From Chloroflexota bacterium (lineage in GTDB: Bacteria > Chloroflexota > Dehalococcoidia > Dehalococcoidales > Fen-1064): a DNA stretch of 37,990 bases. The DNA lies in NCBI GenBank assembly GCA_026389745.1, contig JAPLHG010000037.1, forward strand, positions 11,732-49,721, given 5' to 3'. Each line of letters begins with the position of its first letter. Positions within the stretch are counted from its first letter, which is position 1. The notes beneath the pieces were generated by a model, which ran no database searches, had not been told where the DNA came from, and saw nothing but the letters and a program-made list of their open reading frames with translations. The position numbers were made by a program, and so were the translations under genes. This document shows positions 7,246 to 15,748 of this stretch, in pieces.

Positions 7246-7467
7246 GTGAATAGGGGGGTAAGAACAATAAATAAAGAAGCCAGCTCTATTGCTTATTGCG
7301 GCTTGGATTGCGCTGTCTGTATTAATCGTAAGGGTGAAATCGCAGACCTGGCAAAAGAACTAAGGAAGAAGCTTCGGGAAGAGAAATTTGCCAAGATGGC
7401 GCCGGGATTATCTACAATAGTCGATTATACTGTGCTTGCCAGAAGTCTATCACGGTTCTTTGAGTAA
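7246..7467 (+). CDS. DUF3795-like protein, apparently C-terminally short
   Basis: Residues 16-25 read IAYCGLDCAV followed by C, the YCGLDC..C metal-binding-like opening of DUF3795 proteins (PF12675). A helical segment with GEIADLAKELRKKLREEKF follows. Family members I recall continue for another 50-60 residues with several more cysteines; here the frame stops after 73 residues, so the gene may be truncated. The start is uncertain: GTG 7246 has no ribosome site, while an AGGGGGG at about 7250-7257 points to a start nearer 7267, where only an ATA codon is available. It lies 18 bases after the DUF3343 gene and is probably cotranscribed. Confidence 0.6.
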   Translation: MNRGVRTINKEASSIAYCGLDCAVCINRKGEIADLAKELRKKLREEKFAKMAPGLSTIVDYTVLARSLSRFFE

Positions 7468-7569
7468 TGAAATCCATGCAAGGCCGTGAATATTGTTGGT
7501 ATCGGGTATATAGGCATTCGTTAGTAAAAATAGTTATGTATGATGGCTGATTCTGCCCTAAACATTCCC

Positions 7570-10500
7570 CTACCCCATCCCCCTCAAAATCTCCTCCAGC
7601 ACCCTTTGCCAGCCCTTGCCCGGCTGCCTGAGGCTCATTCTAAGCTGACTGGTGCCAATCTTGATGCCGTCCCTTAGAAAGTGAGATAGCTTCTGTTTAT
7701 TAAAATGCATCCCGGCAAATAACTGCAGAATCATTTCGCCGTCAGTGGTGGAAATGGACTCAGTGCCGGTGTCTTTTGCCAGAGCCTTGATTTTCAGTAT
7801 GTAGAGCAGGTTCTCCACTTCCTTCGGCGGTAAGCCGAATCTATCCGTAAACTCTTGCGCCAGTAAAGGGATTTGCCTTGCGTCAGTGATGTCTGCCATC
7901 CGCTGGTAGAGTTCCAGGCGGGTGATAAGGTCGTTCACATAATCCTCAGGTATTAATGCCGATAGCGGCAGGTCAATGGTTGGAGGCGGTAGCTTTGAAG
8001 ATGATTTTTCCTGATTTACGTCGCTCTTTTGGAGTTTTAACTTTTCCACTGCCGCCGCCAGCATCTGGCTGTAAAGATTGAAGCCCACAGCGCTGATTTG
8101 TCCGCTCTGCCTCAAACCCAGCAGGGTGCCTGCCCCCCTGATTTCCAGGTCTTTCATCGCGATACTGAACCCGGCGCCAAGCTCGGTGGCTTCGTAAATC
8201 GTCTGTAAACGTTTCTCCGCAACCAACGTCAGGCTCTTGCCTTTATCGAAAAGAAAGTAGGCGTAAGCCAGCGTCGTACCCCGTCCCACTCGTCCCCTCA
8301 GCTGGTAAAGCTGGGTCAGGCCGAAGCGGTCGGCTTGATTGATGATGAGGGTATTGACGTTGGGCATATCCAAGCCCGACTCGATAATCGTACTGCACAC
8401 GAGGACATCGCTCTTACCCTGTATAAATTCCGTCGTTACTCTTTCTAGTTCGCCTCCCAGCATCTGTCCGTGGGCGACGGAGACCCTCGCTTCCGGGATG
8501 AGGTGTCTTAGCTTGTCAGCGATGATTTCAATTGATTGCACCCGATTATGCACGAAGAAGACCTGACCATCACGTTCCAGTTCCCTGAGAACAGCCTCGC
8601 GAATCAGTCGCTCATCGTATTCGGCGACGTATGTCCTGACGGGTAAGCGGTCTTCCGGTGGTGTCTCCATCGTGCTCATATCCCGCACGCCTACCAGCGA
8701 CATGTGCAGGGTGCGCGGAATCGGTGTGGCGCTCAGGGTGAGGACATCTACTTCTTTACGCATTTTCTTGAGGTATTCCTTGTGGGCAACACCGAAACGT
8801 TGTTCCTCATCGATAATCAACAATCCCATATTCTTGAACTGCACGTCCTTTTGGATTAAACGGTGCGTGCCGACGCAGATGTCCACCGTGCCATTTCCCA
8901 GTCCCTCGATTACAGCATCCTGTTCTTTTGGTGTACGGAAACGACTCAACACCTCTATTTTTATGGGGAAGGCTTTCATTCTCTCGGTAAATGTGGCGTA
9001 GTGTTGCTGTGCCAGCACTGTGGTCGGCACCAGTACTGCCACCTGTTTGCTGTCCATCGCGGCTTTGAAGGCGGCGCGGATGGCAACCTCAGTCTTGCCG
9101 TAGCCGACATCCCCGCAGACCAGACGGTCCATCGGCTTGTTTTTCTCCATATCTTCTTTGATTTCCTTCTGCACGGTAATCTGGTCGGGTGTCTCGATGT
9201 AGGGGAAAGCCGCCTCGAGCTCTCTCTGCCAGATGGTATCTCGCGAATAGGCAAAGCCCGGCACGACTTCGCGACTGGCGTAAAGGTTCAATAAATCCTC
9301 GGCGACTTCTTCGACTGCTTCTTTGACTTTCTCTTTGGTGTGTGTCCATTCCTGTGTGCCAAGTCGACTAAGCGTGGGCGCTTGTTCTCCGCCGCCCATG
9401 TAGCGCCCGACCCTGTCTACCTGGTCGGTGGGAACATAGAGCTTGTCTCCCATCGCATATTGCAGAACCATAAACTCTTTTTCTGTGCCGTTATTGCGTA
9501 TGACGGTAAACCCGATGAACTCGCTGATGCCGTGCTCGATGTGCACCACATAGTCGCCCGGCTGGATATCGGCAAAAAGCTTATGGCGGGCGACCAGCCT
9601 TTTCTTCTGAAGGCGTTGTTGCTTGGTGAAGCCGAAGATTTCAGTATCGGTGAAAAGATGAATGTTTTTATTCATGCTCCAGCCGGCACTGAGCAGTCCT
9701 TGAAGCAGAGTCAACGAGCCGGGCAATGGCGACTGTTTGATTTCCGTCAATACAGGTGCAATGATGTCCTCTTCCTCCAGCAGTTCGGAGAGCCGATTTG
9801 CCTGATGCGTTACTAGGATCACACGCTGTTTCTCCGATAGCATTTGTTTGACCTTGGCAATGAAAATAGGCAACTGTCCTGCATAGTTTGGTGACGGCCT
9901 GAAATCGAGATAATGGCTCGATTCGTCATTGGTAATCCCCAGCGTCGCCAGTGATAAAGATGGCATTTCCTCGAGCGCCGGTGCCAGTTCTTCCCACGTC
10001 GAGTAGGGTGTTGGGAAATTAGCCGGGAGTTCGCCTTGTTCCCGCTGACTGTCGCGGAGCTCTCTGGCTTTGTTATCGAAGTCTTCCATGGTTCTCCGTA
10101 CGTTTAGCGGCTCATCGAGAATCAACAGTGTATTTTTAGGTAGATAAGACAGGAGACTGCCCTGATTGAACAACGTGGCATAGAACCCCTTGCTGGCGCT
10201 TTTCTGTTGATGGTAGAGTTCGCTTAGCTCCTTTACATAATGCTGACGGGTTTCTTCACTGCAATTGGTGAAGTCGAGGCTATTCAGTAGGCTTTCTGAT
10301 TCTATATTGTTTCCCGAAAATGGCGATAGCAGTTCGGTGGCAGGTCCAATGGTGATGGAAACCACCTTTTTCACCGAGCGCTGGTTTGCCGGGTCGTAGA
10401 GTCGGATGCTCTCCACAGTATTGCCGAAGAACTCAATTCGGGCGGGCAGTTCCCCGGCGGGCGGAAAGATATCGATGATGCCCCCGCGTTTACTCATTGT

Positions 10501-11040
10501 GCCGGGTATTTCCACGGTGCTTTCCACCACGTAGCCGAGAGATTGCCAGTGTTTCATCAATGCCATCGGTTTCAGCGCCGTCCCCTCTTTTATGGTGTGA
10601 AAAGCTTCAGCGAAGTCTTTGTGCGAAGCTGTTTTTTGGATAAAAGCGGGTGCCGGGGCAATTACCAGAGGCAAGCCCTTTTCTTTGTCGGCATTAACCA
10701 GCGCCGATAGAACACGGAGGCGTTCCAGTTCGGTGGGGCTACCGGACACAATGCGTTCGTAGGGCAGAGCGTCGGGTTCCGGCAGTAATCTGACTTGCCC
10801 CGAACGACTCCAGATAGATATTTGCTCGTGTAGTTTGCGTGACGCTTCGGCGTGGGCTGTAATCACTACGATGGGGCGTTTCAATGTTTGATAAAGGGCG
10901 GCAATCAGGAAAGGTCGGGCGGCATCAATCACGTTGGCTTCGACAGTGTCCTCTGATTGACGTAGTTCCGCCACGAGCTTGCGGTAGGTAGGCATCTCAT
11001 TGACTAGATTTAATAACTGTGTGAGGTTTAATGTTTCCAT
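7570..11040 (-). CDS. mfd: Transcription-repair coupling factor Mfd
   Basis: This ATP-dependent translocase removes RNA polymerase stalled at DNA lesions and recruits UvrA. Its full length of 1156 aa is normal. Domains in order: a UvrB-like N-terminal region (about 1-350, with the TMSKRGGIIDIFP segment at 181-193); a CarD-type RNA-polymerase-interacting domain (about 490-555, starting PGDYVVHIEHGI); superfamily 2 helicase lobe 1 with Walker A GDVGYGKT (643-650) and DEEQ (744-747); lobe 2 with the TRG-motif region GLTQLYQLRGRVGRG; and a C-terminal TRCF domain after about residue 1000. It is transcribed alone on the minus strand, divergently from proB. The leader between mfd and proB holds a perfect inverted repeat. 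Confidence 0.98.
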   Translation of the reverse strand: METLNLTQLLNLVNEMPTYRKLVAELRQSEDTVEANVIDAARPFLIAALYQTLKRPIVVITAHAEASRKLHEQISIWSRSGQVRLLPEPDALPYERIVSGSPTELERLRVLSALVNADKEKGLPLVIAPAPAFIQKTASHKDFAEAFHTIKEGTALKPMALMKHWQSLGYVVESTVEIPGTMSKRGGIIDIFPPAGELPARIEFFGNTVESIRLYDPANQRSVKKVVSITIGPATELLSPFSGNNIESESLLNSLDFTNCSEETRQHYVKELSELYHQQKSASKGFYATLFNQGSLLSYLPKNTLLILDEPLNVRRTMEDFDNKARELRDSQREQGELPANFPTPYSTWEELAPALEEMPSLSLATLGITNDESSHYLDFRPSPNYAGQLPIFIAKVKQMLSEKQRVILVTHQANRLSELLEEEDIIAPVLTEIKQSPLPGSLTLLQGLLSAGWSMNKNIHLFTDTEIFGFTKQQRLQKKRLVARHKLFADIQPGDYVVHIEHGISEFIGFTVIRNNGTEKEFMVLQYAMGDKLYVPTDQVDRVGRYMGGGEQAPTLSRLGTQEWTHTKEKVKEAVEEVAEDLLNLYASREVVPGFAYSRDTIWQRELEAAFPYIETPDQITVQKEIKEDMEKNKPMDRLVCGDVGYGKTEVAIRAAFKAAMDSKQVAVLVPTTVLAQQHYATFTERMKAFPIKIEVLSRFRTPKEQDAVIEGLGNGTVDICVGTHRLIQKDVQFKNMGLLIIDEEQRFGVAHKEYLKKMRKEVDVLTLSATPIPRTLHMSLVGVRDMSTMETPPEDRLPVRTYVAEYDERLIREAVLRELERDGQVFFVHNRVQSIEIIADKLRHLIPEARVSVAHGQMLGGELERVTTEFIQGKSDVLVCSTIIESGLDMPNVNTLIINQADRFGLTQLYQLRGRVGRGTTLAYAYFLFDKGKSLTLVAEKRLQTIYEATELGAGFSIAMKDLEIRGAGTLLGLRQSGQISAVGFNLYSQMLAAAVEKLKLQKSDVNQEKSSSKLPPPTIDLPLSALIPEDYVNDLITRLELYQRMADITDARQIPLLAQEFTDRFGLPPKEVENLLYILKIKALAKDTGTESISTTDGEMILQLFAGMHFNKQKLSHFLRDGIKIGTSQLRMSLRQPGKGWQRVLEEILRGMG

Positions 11041-11057
11041 TTTCTCTAAACACTATC

Positions 11058-11083
11058 AGGGCTAGCCGAGACGGACTAGCCCT
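11058..11083. other. 8-bp inverted repeat in the mfd leader
   Basis: AGGGCTAG (11058-11065) pairs with CTAGCCCT (11076-11083) across a 10-nt loop. It lies 17 bases upstream of the mfd start codon and before the proB promoter box. It may form a hairpin in the mfd 5' UTR or act as an operator. No T tract follows on either strand. Confidence 0.4.
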
Positions 11084-11110
11084 CCAAAATCATTTTAACA
11101 TAAAATTGTA

Positions 11111-11119
11111 TGATATAAT
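11111..11119 (+). promoter_or_regulatory. Extended -10 box upstream of proB
   Basis: TGA followed by TATAAT (11114-11119) gives a perfect -10 with a TGn extension, about 30 nt before the proB start. TTAACA at 11095-11100 is a -35-like match but only 13 nt away. The same TGATATAAT is found at 88-96. Confidence 0.4.
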
Positions 11120-11148
11120 GACTCTACAATAGCTCGGGAGACTTATAA

Positions 11149-12288
11149 ATGAGCAAGACAAAAGTCGATAGTAAATTTACCTACCGCCGGATTGTCGCCA
11201 AGTTCGGTACCAGTCTGCTGACGGCAGGCTCGAATTGCCTGAATCAGGAGCGGATGACTGAACTGGTGGCACAGTTAGCTCGATTACACGCTAAGGGTGT
11301 GGAATTGGTTGTGGTAACTTCGGGTGCTATTGCCGCCGGGCGTGAGAAGTTGGGCTTGACCAAAAAGGACAAGGGTATCCCTTACAAGCAGGTGCTGGCT
11401 TCAGTAGGGCAGGGCAGGTTGATGAATGTCTATGAACGACTTTTCGACCAGCACCGGATTACTGTCGCACAGGCACTCTTGACCAAATCCGCACTGGCTG
11501 GACGCGCCGGTTATTTGAACGCCCGCAATACTTTGCTCGCCTTGCTGGAGCTCAGTGTGATTCCGATTGTCAATGAAAATGACGTCGTGGCGGTTGATGA
11601 GATTCAGGAAGCTCGGTTCGGGGATAACGATAATCTTTCGGCGATGGTGGCGAATCTGATTGATGCCGACCTTTTGCTCATCCTGACAGATATTGATGGA
11701 TTATGCACTGCCGACCCTCACCGTGACCCGTCTGCCCGGCTGATTCCGGTTGTGGAAAATATTGGCGAACAGATTGAGAAATTGGCATCGAGTTCAACGA
11801 GCGGACTCGGGACGGGCGGTATGGTCACCAAGATTGAAGCCGCCAGGTTAGCAACTGCTTCAGGGGTGACGGTGGTGATTGCCAACGGTTGTGAAAAAGA
11901 TGTTCTGGTTAGGGTGGCGAATGGCGAAGCTATCGGCACCAGATTCTTGCCGATGAAAGCCGAACTGGATAGTCGTCAGCGTTGGATGCTGAGTGGTCTG
12001 CGTACCCGCGGTAAATTGACGATTGACGCTGGCGCTTTTGCGGCATTGAAAAAATACAAACGCAGTCTGCTTGCCGCCGGTATTCAACAGATTGAGGGTA
12101 ATTTCCAGAGAGGCGATATCGTGGCTATTTACGACCCACAGGGGGTGAAGATTGGTAGTGGCATCACCAATTATTCTGCGGCGGAATTACAGTCAATCAA
12201 GGGAGCACACTCCGAAGAAATTGCCAGCCTGTTGGGACATGACTCCGTTTCCGAAGTGATACACAGGAATAATCTGGTAGTACTGTGA
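11149..12288 (+). CDS. proB: Glutamate 5-kinase
   Basis: It phosphorylates L-glutamate to gamma-glutamyl phosphate, the first step of proline synthesis. The 379 aa comprise an amino-acid-kinase domain (VAKFGTSLL at about 16-24; VVTSGAIAAGREKLG; NENDVVAVDEI; GTGGMVTKIEAA) and a C-terminal PUA domain from about residue 285. The PUA domain is typical of bacterial ProB and is often linked to proline feedback control. The ATG start has a CGGGAG ribosome site. It is followed after three bases by a small Cys-rich ORF and then by proA, which seems to have its own promoter. The active-site lysine and glycine segments look complete. Confidence 0.96.
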   Translation: MSKTKVDSKFTYRRIVAKFGTSLLTAGSNCLNQERMTELVAQLARLHAKGVELVVVTSGAIAAGREKLGLTKKDKGIPYKQVLASVGQGRLMNVYERLFDQHRITVAQALLTKSALAGRAGYLNARNTLLALLELSVIPIVNENDVVAVDEIQEARFGDNDNLSAMVANLIDADLLLILTDIDGLCTADPHRDPSARLIPVVENIGEQIEKLASSSTSGLGTGGMVTKIEAARLATASGVTVVIANGCEKDVLVRVANGEAIGTRFLPMKAELDSRQRWMLSGLRTRGKLTIDAGAFAALKKYKRSLLAAGIQQIEGNFQRGDIVAIYDPQGVKIGSGITNYSAAELQSIKGAHSEEIASLLGHDSVSEVIHRNNLVVL

Positions 12289-12291
12289 TGC

Positions 12292-12531
12292 ATGGAAGTA
12301 CTGAATAATATTCCAATCAGTTTCTACGCGGAGCAAATCCTGAAAATGACGCGCGTTCGTAGTGGCGCCGAGCGTTTCCGTGAAATCATCGATGAGCTGA
12401 TTGAAGCCGCCAACTGTTTCCCCACCGAAGTGAAGTTCGAAAGCTGTCAGCTCTGCCCCCGTGAGAAATGCCACACCAAACAGGCGCCCTACGACCCGGG
12501 AATGGTTAAAAAATGTATACAGAGCGGGTGA
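12292..12531 (+). CDS. Small Cys-rich protein of unknown function between proB and proA
   Basis: A 79-aa protein that I do not recognise. Residues 1-40 are predicted helical. The C-terminal half carries Cys42 and a cluster Cys52-x2-Cys55-x4-Cys60-x14-Cys75, with a His after Cys60, suggesting a zinc or iron-sulfur site. The start lies three bases after the proB stop, with no separate ribosome site, so translation is probably coupled to proB. The reading frame runs cleanly between proB and the proA promoter, and its codon use resembles proB. Proline synthesis does not require such a protein; it could be an unrelated passenger or a regulator. Database homologues in the same position would settle whether it is real. 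Confidence 0.62.
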   Translation: MEVLNNIPISFYAEQILKMTRVRSGAERFREIIDELIEAANCFPTEVKFESCQLCPREKCHTKQAPYDPGMVKKCIQSG

Positions 12532-12572
12532 TGTGGTGACCTGTCCCTATTCTCCGAGAGGAGGAGGGCACA

Positions 12573-12601
12573 TTGTTTCATATTTCACAGTGCTCTATAA
12601 T
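12573..12601 (+). promoter_or_regulatory. Promoter for proA
   Basis: TTGTTT (12573-12578) and a perfect TATAAT (12596-12601) are separated by 17 nt. Transcription would begin near 12608, leaving a 35-nt leader with AAAGGA about seven bases before the proA ATG. This uncouples proA from proB, at least partly. Confidence 0.55.
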
Positions 12602-12642
12602 AAGCTATTCCCTATCTCAAGATAAAGCAAAAGGATAGACCT

Positions 12643-13917
12643 ATGACAAACGCCGTCGCAGAATTGAAAGCAAAGGGGAAAGCCGCTAAAGAGGCGAGTC
12701 GTAAGCTGGCATATCTTTCTACGGCTGTCAAAAACGAAGCCCTCCAGAATATCGCTGCCGATTTGCGTGCTAAAACAAAAGAAATCCTCGTCGCCAATAA
12801 GCTAGACTTGAAACAGGCGGCGGCAAACGGTGTCAACAAAACCATGCAGGACAGACTGCTACTGAACAAAGCGCGTCTGGAAGGTATGGCGAAGGATGTC
12901 CTCAATGTAGCCGCTCTCCCCGACCCGGTTGGTGAGGTATTTGATATGCGCACCATGCCCAATGGCTTGCTCATTGGCAGGAAGAGAGTGCCACTTGGCG
13001 TCATTGGCGCGATGTACGAAAGTCGTCCTAATGTTACGGTGGATATTGCGGTGCTTTGTTTGAAGTCGGGCAATGCCGTCATTCTCCGCGGCGGTAAGGA
13101 AGCTATCAATTCCAATCTGGCGTTAGCGAAACTTGTTCAACAAGCCGCAGTCCGAGCCGGTGTCCCCGAAGGTGCCATACAGTTTGTAGAGAATACCGAC
13201 CGCTCACTAGTCGATGAGATGCTGAAACTAAATGAATATATCGACCTGATGATACCGCGTGGCGGCGAAACCTTCGTCAAATTTGTCGTTCAGAATGCAG
13301 CAATGCCGGTGATCGCCGGCGGTATTGGCGTCTGTCATACCTACGTTGATCTCATGGCAGATATCGATAAGGCCGTGGCGATTGTCTATAATGCCAAGGT
13401 GCAAAAGCCATCCGTCTGCAACGCGCTGGATACTATTCTGGTGCACAAAGGAATTGCCAAGCGTTTTCTGCCAGCGGTGGCTAAAGAACTGGCAAAAGCC
13501 GGCGTGGAACTGCACTGCGATGCCCGCTCTCTGTCAATTCTGAAATTGAAGCGTGGGCTGAAGCTGAAACCGGCGACAAAAGAAGACTGGGGCAAGGAAT
13601 TTCTGGCACTCATCGCCGCTGTCAAGATGGTAGACTCTCTGGATGAGGCGCTGGAGCATATCACACGCTATGGTTCCGGGCATTCCGAAGCCATTGTGAC
13701 TGAAGACCATACTTCCGGTATGCGCTTCCTTAACGAAGTTGATGCCGCCTGTGTCTATGTCAATGCCAGCACGCGCTTTACGGATGGCGCTCAGTTTGGA
13801 TTGGGAGCAGAGGTGGGCATCAGTACGCAAAAGATGCATGCCCGAGGACCTTTGGGACTGAAAGAATTAACCACTTATAAGTGGTTAATTCTCGGTAATG
13901 GGCAGGTCAGGCCGTAG
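12643..13917 (+). CDS. proA: Gamma-glutamyl phosphate reductase
   Basis: It reduces gamma-glutamyl phosphate with NADPH to glutamate semialdehyde, the second step of proline synthesis. The 424-aa length is normal. The aldehyde-dehydrogenase-type fold shows the PLGVIGAMYESRPNVTVD cofactor segment, NAVILRGGKEA, and the catalytic cysteine Cys259 in KPSVCNALDT. The C-terminal segment TDGAQFGLGAEVGISTQKMHARGPLGLKELTTYKW is highly typical. The codons of that last segment form a 30-nt perfect palindrome (13863-13892), close to the convergent end of rph. Its own promoter lies at 12573-12601. Confidence 0.97.
   Translation: MTNAVAELKAKGKAAKEASRKLAYLSTAVKNEALQNIAADLRAKTKEILVANKLDLKQAAANGVNKTMQDRLLLNKARLEGMAKDVLNVAALPDPVGEVFDMRTMPNGLLIGRKRVPLGVIGAMYESRPNVTVDIAVLCLKSGNAVILRGGKEAINSNLALAKLVQQAAVRAGVPEGAIQFVENTDRSLVDEMLKLNEYIDLMIPRGGETFVKFVVQNAAMPVIAGGIGVCHTYVDLMADIDKAVAIVYNAKVQKPSVCNALDTILVHKGIAKRFLPAVAKELAKAGVELHCDARSLSILKLKRGLKLKPATKEDWGKEFLALIAAVKMVDSLDEALEHITRYGSGHSEAIVTEDHTSGMRFLNEVDAACVYVNASTRFTDGAQFGLGAEVGISTQKMHARGPLGLKELTTYKWLILGNGQVRP
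13863..13892. other. 30-nt perfect palindrome inside the 3' end of proA
   Basis: Fifteen bases on each side of the centre between 13877 and 13878 pair perfectly, from AGAATTAACC to GGTTAATTCT. It lies in the proA codons for KELTTYKWLIL, 23 bases before the stop codon, and 41 nt downstream of the rph stop on the other strand. As RNA it could fold into a stem of about 13 bp. There is no T tract, so it may be a bidirectional transcription stop, an RNA-stabilising hairpin or a protein-binding site. Confidence 0.85.
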
Positions 13918-13932
13918 ATTTAAGAATGTTGC

Positions 13933-14664
13933 CTATCGTCTTCTTGCTGACTCAATGATTGTCTGCTGAACGGAAAACAATTCGCGGATGCCTTTTTCTG
14001 CCAGCGACAGCAGGAAATCAACTGTCTCTTTATTAAAAGGTTTGGTTTCGGCGGTGCCTTGAATCTCAACAAACTCACCTTTGCTGTTCATCACGACATT
14101 GAAATCGGACTCAGCCTGAGAATCTTCATCGTAGCACAGGTCCAGCAGTCTTGTTCCGCGTACTACTCCAACACTGGTTGCGGCGACAGCGCAGTTCAGG
14201 GGTATTGAGGAGATAACTCCCATATTCGCCAGTTTATCCATTGCCAGATAGAGAGCGACATAGGCACCGGTAATAGCAGCGGTTCTGGTGCCGCCATCTG
14301 CCTGTAAAACGTCGCAGTCAATGACGAATGTTCTTTCACCCAACGAAGTCATATCGGTGATGGCTCGTATTGACCGCCCGATTAAGCGCTGGATTTCCTG
14401 ACTTCTGCCGGCAATACCACCGCGAGAAGAATCACGTTCGGTGCGGGTGAGAGTTGACCGCGGTAACATGGAATATTCAGCCGTGACCCACCCTATGCCT
14501 TTATTTCTGAGAAAAGGCGGTACTTTGTCCTCTACGGTAACGGAGCACACAACACGTGTGCGCCCCAGTTCAATCAGCACCGAGCCCTCGGCGAAACTCT
14601 GGAAACCGGGGGTGATTTTGACAGGTCTCAACTGGTCGTAGGTCCGGCCATCGCCTCTTTTCAA
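13933..14664 (-). CDS. rph: Ribonuclease PH
   Basis: A phosphorolytic 3'-to-5' exoribonuclease that trims tRNA 3' ends; usually a homohexamer. The 243 aa match the family length. The protein starts MKRGDGRTYDQLRPVKI and includes the core GWVTAEYSMLPRSTLTRTERDSSRGGIAGRSQEIQRLIGRS, then CDVLQADGGTRTAAITGA and GEFVEIQGTAE, all diagnostic of RNase PH. The start is a TTG at 14664, with AAGGA about seven bases upstream. A candidate promoter lies near 14766-14796. It ends 15 bases from the end of convergent proA. Confidence 0.97.
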   Translation of the reverse strand: MKRGDGRTYDQLRPVKITPGFQSFAEGSVLIELGRTRVVCSVTVEDKVPPFLRNKGIGWVTAEYSMLPRSTLTRTERDSSRGGIAGRSQEIQRLIGRSIRAITDMTSLGERTFVIDCDVLQADGGTRTAAITGAYVALYLAMDKLANMGVISSIPLNCAVAATSVGVVRGTRLLDLCYDEDSQAESDFNVVMNSKGEFVEIQGTAETKPFNKETVDFLLSLAEKGIRELFSVQQTIIESARRR

Positions 14665-14765
14665 GATTTTTTCCTTTCTTGTCAGCGGGGATTAAGGTAC
14701 TTCTCCTTGTGGATGACTTCTCATCTTATCATATCCGGGCGGAGTATAATCCTCCTGTTACTTAC

Positions 14766-14796
14766 ATTGTACCAGTTTCCGTATGGTTGTGGTCAA
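14766..14796 (-). promoter_or_regulatory. Candidate promoter for rph
   Basis: On the minus strand TTGACC (14796-14791) is followed after 19 nt by TGG-TACAAT (-10 at 14771-14766), an extended -10. The leader to the TTG start would be about 95 nt. The spacer is longer than ideal. Confidence 0.35.
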
Positions 14797-14851
14797 ATCT
14801 ATTCGGTAATAAAGTATCAGAGCAATCCATCCGTAGATGGAATGGAAATGT

Positions 14852-15220
14852 CTAGTATCTTCCGAGTTCATGTAACCGGGCATCACTGATGCCGAAGTGG
14901 TGGGCGATTTCGTGTTTCACTACCCGCCCGATTTCAGCGACAATTTCCTCCTCGGTGCGACACAGGGCTTCTATCTGTTTCTGAAAGATGGTTATCTTAT
15001 CCGGCAATACCAGCCCGTAGCCACTACCTCTTTTGGTGCGTGGCACTCCCTCATAGAGACCAAGCAGTATCTGATTAGCCTTCAGTCTGGATTTCCTTAG
15101 CTGAGTTACCGTTGCCTGGTCTTCGACGATAACATCAATATTATCTAGCCTATTGAGAAACTCATCAGGCAGGCTTTTAACTGTCTGGGTTACCAGTTCT
15201 TCAAATCTCGCTCTATCCAT
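14852..15220 (-). CDS. Zincin-like metallopeptidase (PF06262 / DUF1025 family)
   Basis: A 122-aa protein in which the C terminus carries HEIAHHFGISD, that is HExxH at residues 103-107 plus the extended HFGISDxRL of the small bacterial 'metallopeptidase family' (PF06262). The N-terminal half has the usual FEELVTQTVKSLPDEFLNRLDNIDVIVED pattern. Members are soluble, single-domain and mostly uncharacterised; proteolysis is inferred from the zinc motif alone. The ATG is preceded by a weak GAGG. It is monocistronic, lies upstream of rph on the same strand, and is separated from it by 187 nt. Confidence 0.88.
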   Translation of the reverse strand: MDRARFEELVTQTVKSLPDEFLNRLDNIDVIVEDQATVTQLRKSRLKANQILLGLYEGVPRTKRGSGYGLVLPDKITIFQKQIEALCRTEEEIVAEIGRVVKHEIAHHFGISDARLHELGRY

Positions 15221-15328
15221 TAGGTGGCCTCGCTATCCGCTGAATAATGTCTATTATACTATTTGTGGCAAAGCGAACACAGTGCTAATATTACAGATGT
15301 AAGAACGACTCAAGGTGGTAGGTGGCAA

Positions 15329-15748
15329 ATGTTGAAGCGGTTCTGTTTTTTGCTGAGTCTGGTGTTAGGAATAGCCCTGTTATCCGGTTGTAATAGTGCG
15401 CTTAAAGCATTTCTAGGCTCCGAGTTTATTCTTTCCGTGGGGCAGAACGCTCGCATTGCCAGCGAGTCTATGGAAATAAAGCTCATCGCAGTGACTGAAG
15501 ACAGCCGTTGCCCGAAGAATGTTCAGTGCATTCAGGCAGGCAAGGTGAGTTGCGACGTTGAGATTAGTAAAGATGGCACCAAGAGTCATATACTTCTGAC
15601 GCAGACGGGGCTAACCGATAATTCCGGCGAATATACCTATCAGAATTATATAATTGTCTTCGATGTGTCACCCTATCCCGAGGCGGGGAAACAAATATCC
15701 AGCGGCGATTACCGTCTGTCGCTGATCTTTAGTAAGTCAGCGAAGTGA
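15329..15748 (+). CDS. Putative lipoprotein of unknown function
   Basis: From ATG 15329 the 139-residue product begins MLKRFCFLLSLVLGIALLSGC, a type II signal peptide with lipobox LLSGC and the lipidated Cys at position 21. The start is preferred over an upstream in-frame TTG at 15263 because AGGTGG precedes it and the lipoprotein signal begins there. The mature part has a beta-rich pattern: SVGQNARIASESMEIKLIAVTEDSRCPKNVQCIQAGKVSCDVEI, where three Cys (RCP, QC, SC) recur, then GDYRLSLIF at the end. Similar small lipoproteins with an 'EDSRCP..V.C...G' motif are common, but their function is unknown. It overlaps the convergent DUF951 gene by 12 bases. Confidence 0.82.
   Translation: MLKRFCFLLSLVLGIALLSGCNSALKAFLGSEFILSVGQNARIASESMEIKLIAVTEDSRCPKNVQCIQAGKVSCDVEISKDGTKSHILLTQTGLTDNSGEYTYQNYIIVFDVSPYPEAGKQISSGDYRLSLIFSKSAK

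Noticed and set aside
8863..9816. Several plus-strand frames of 100-158 aa opposite mfd
   Set aside because: They are antisense to conserved Mfd helicase domains and have no recognisable motifs.
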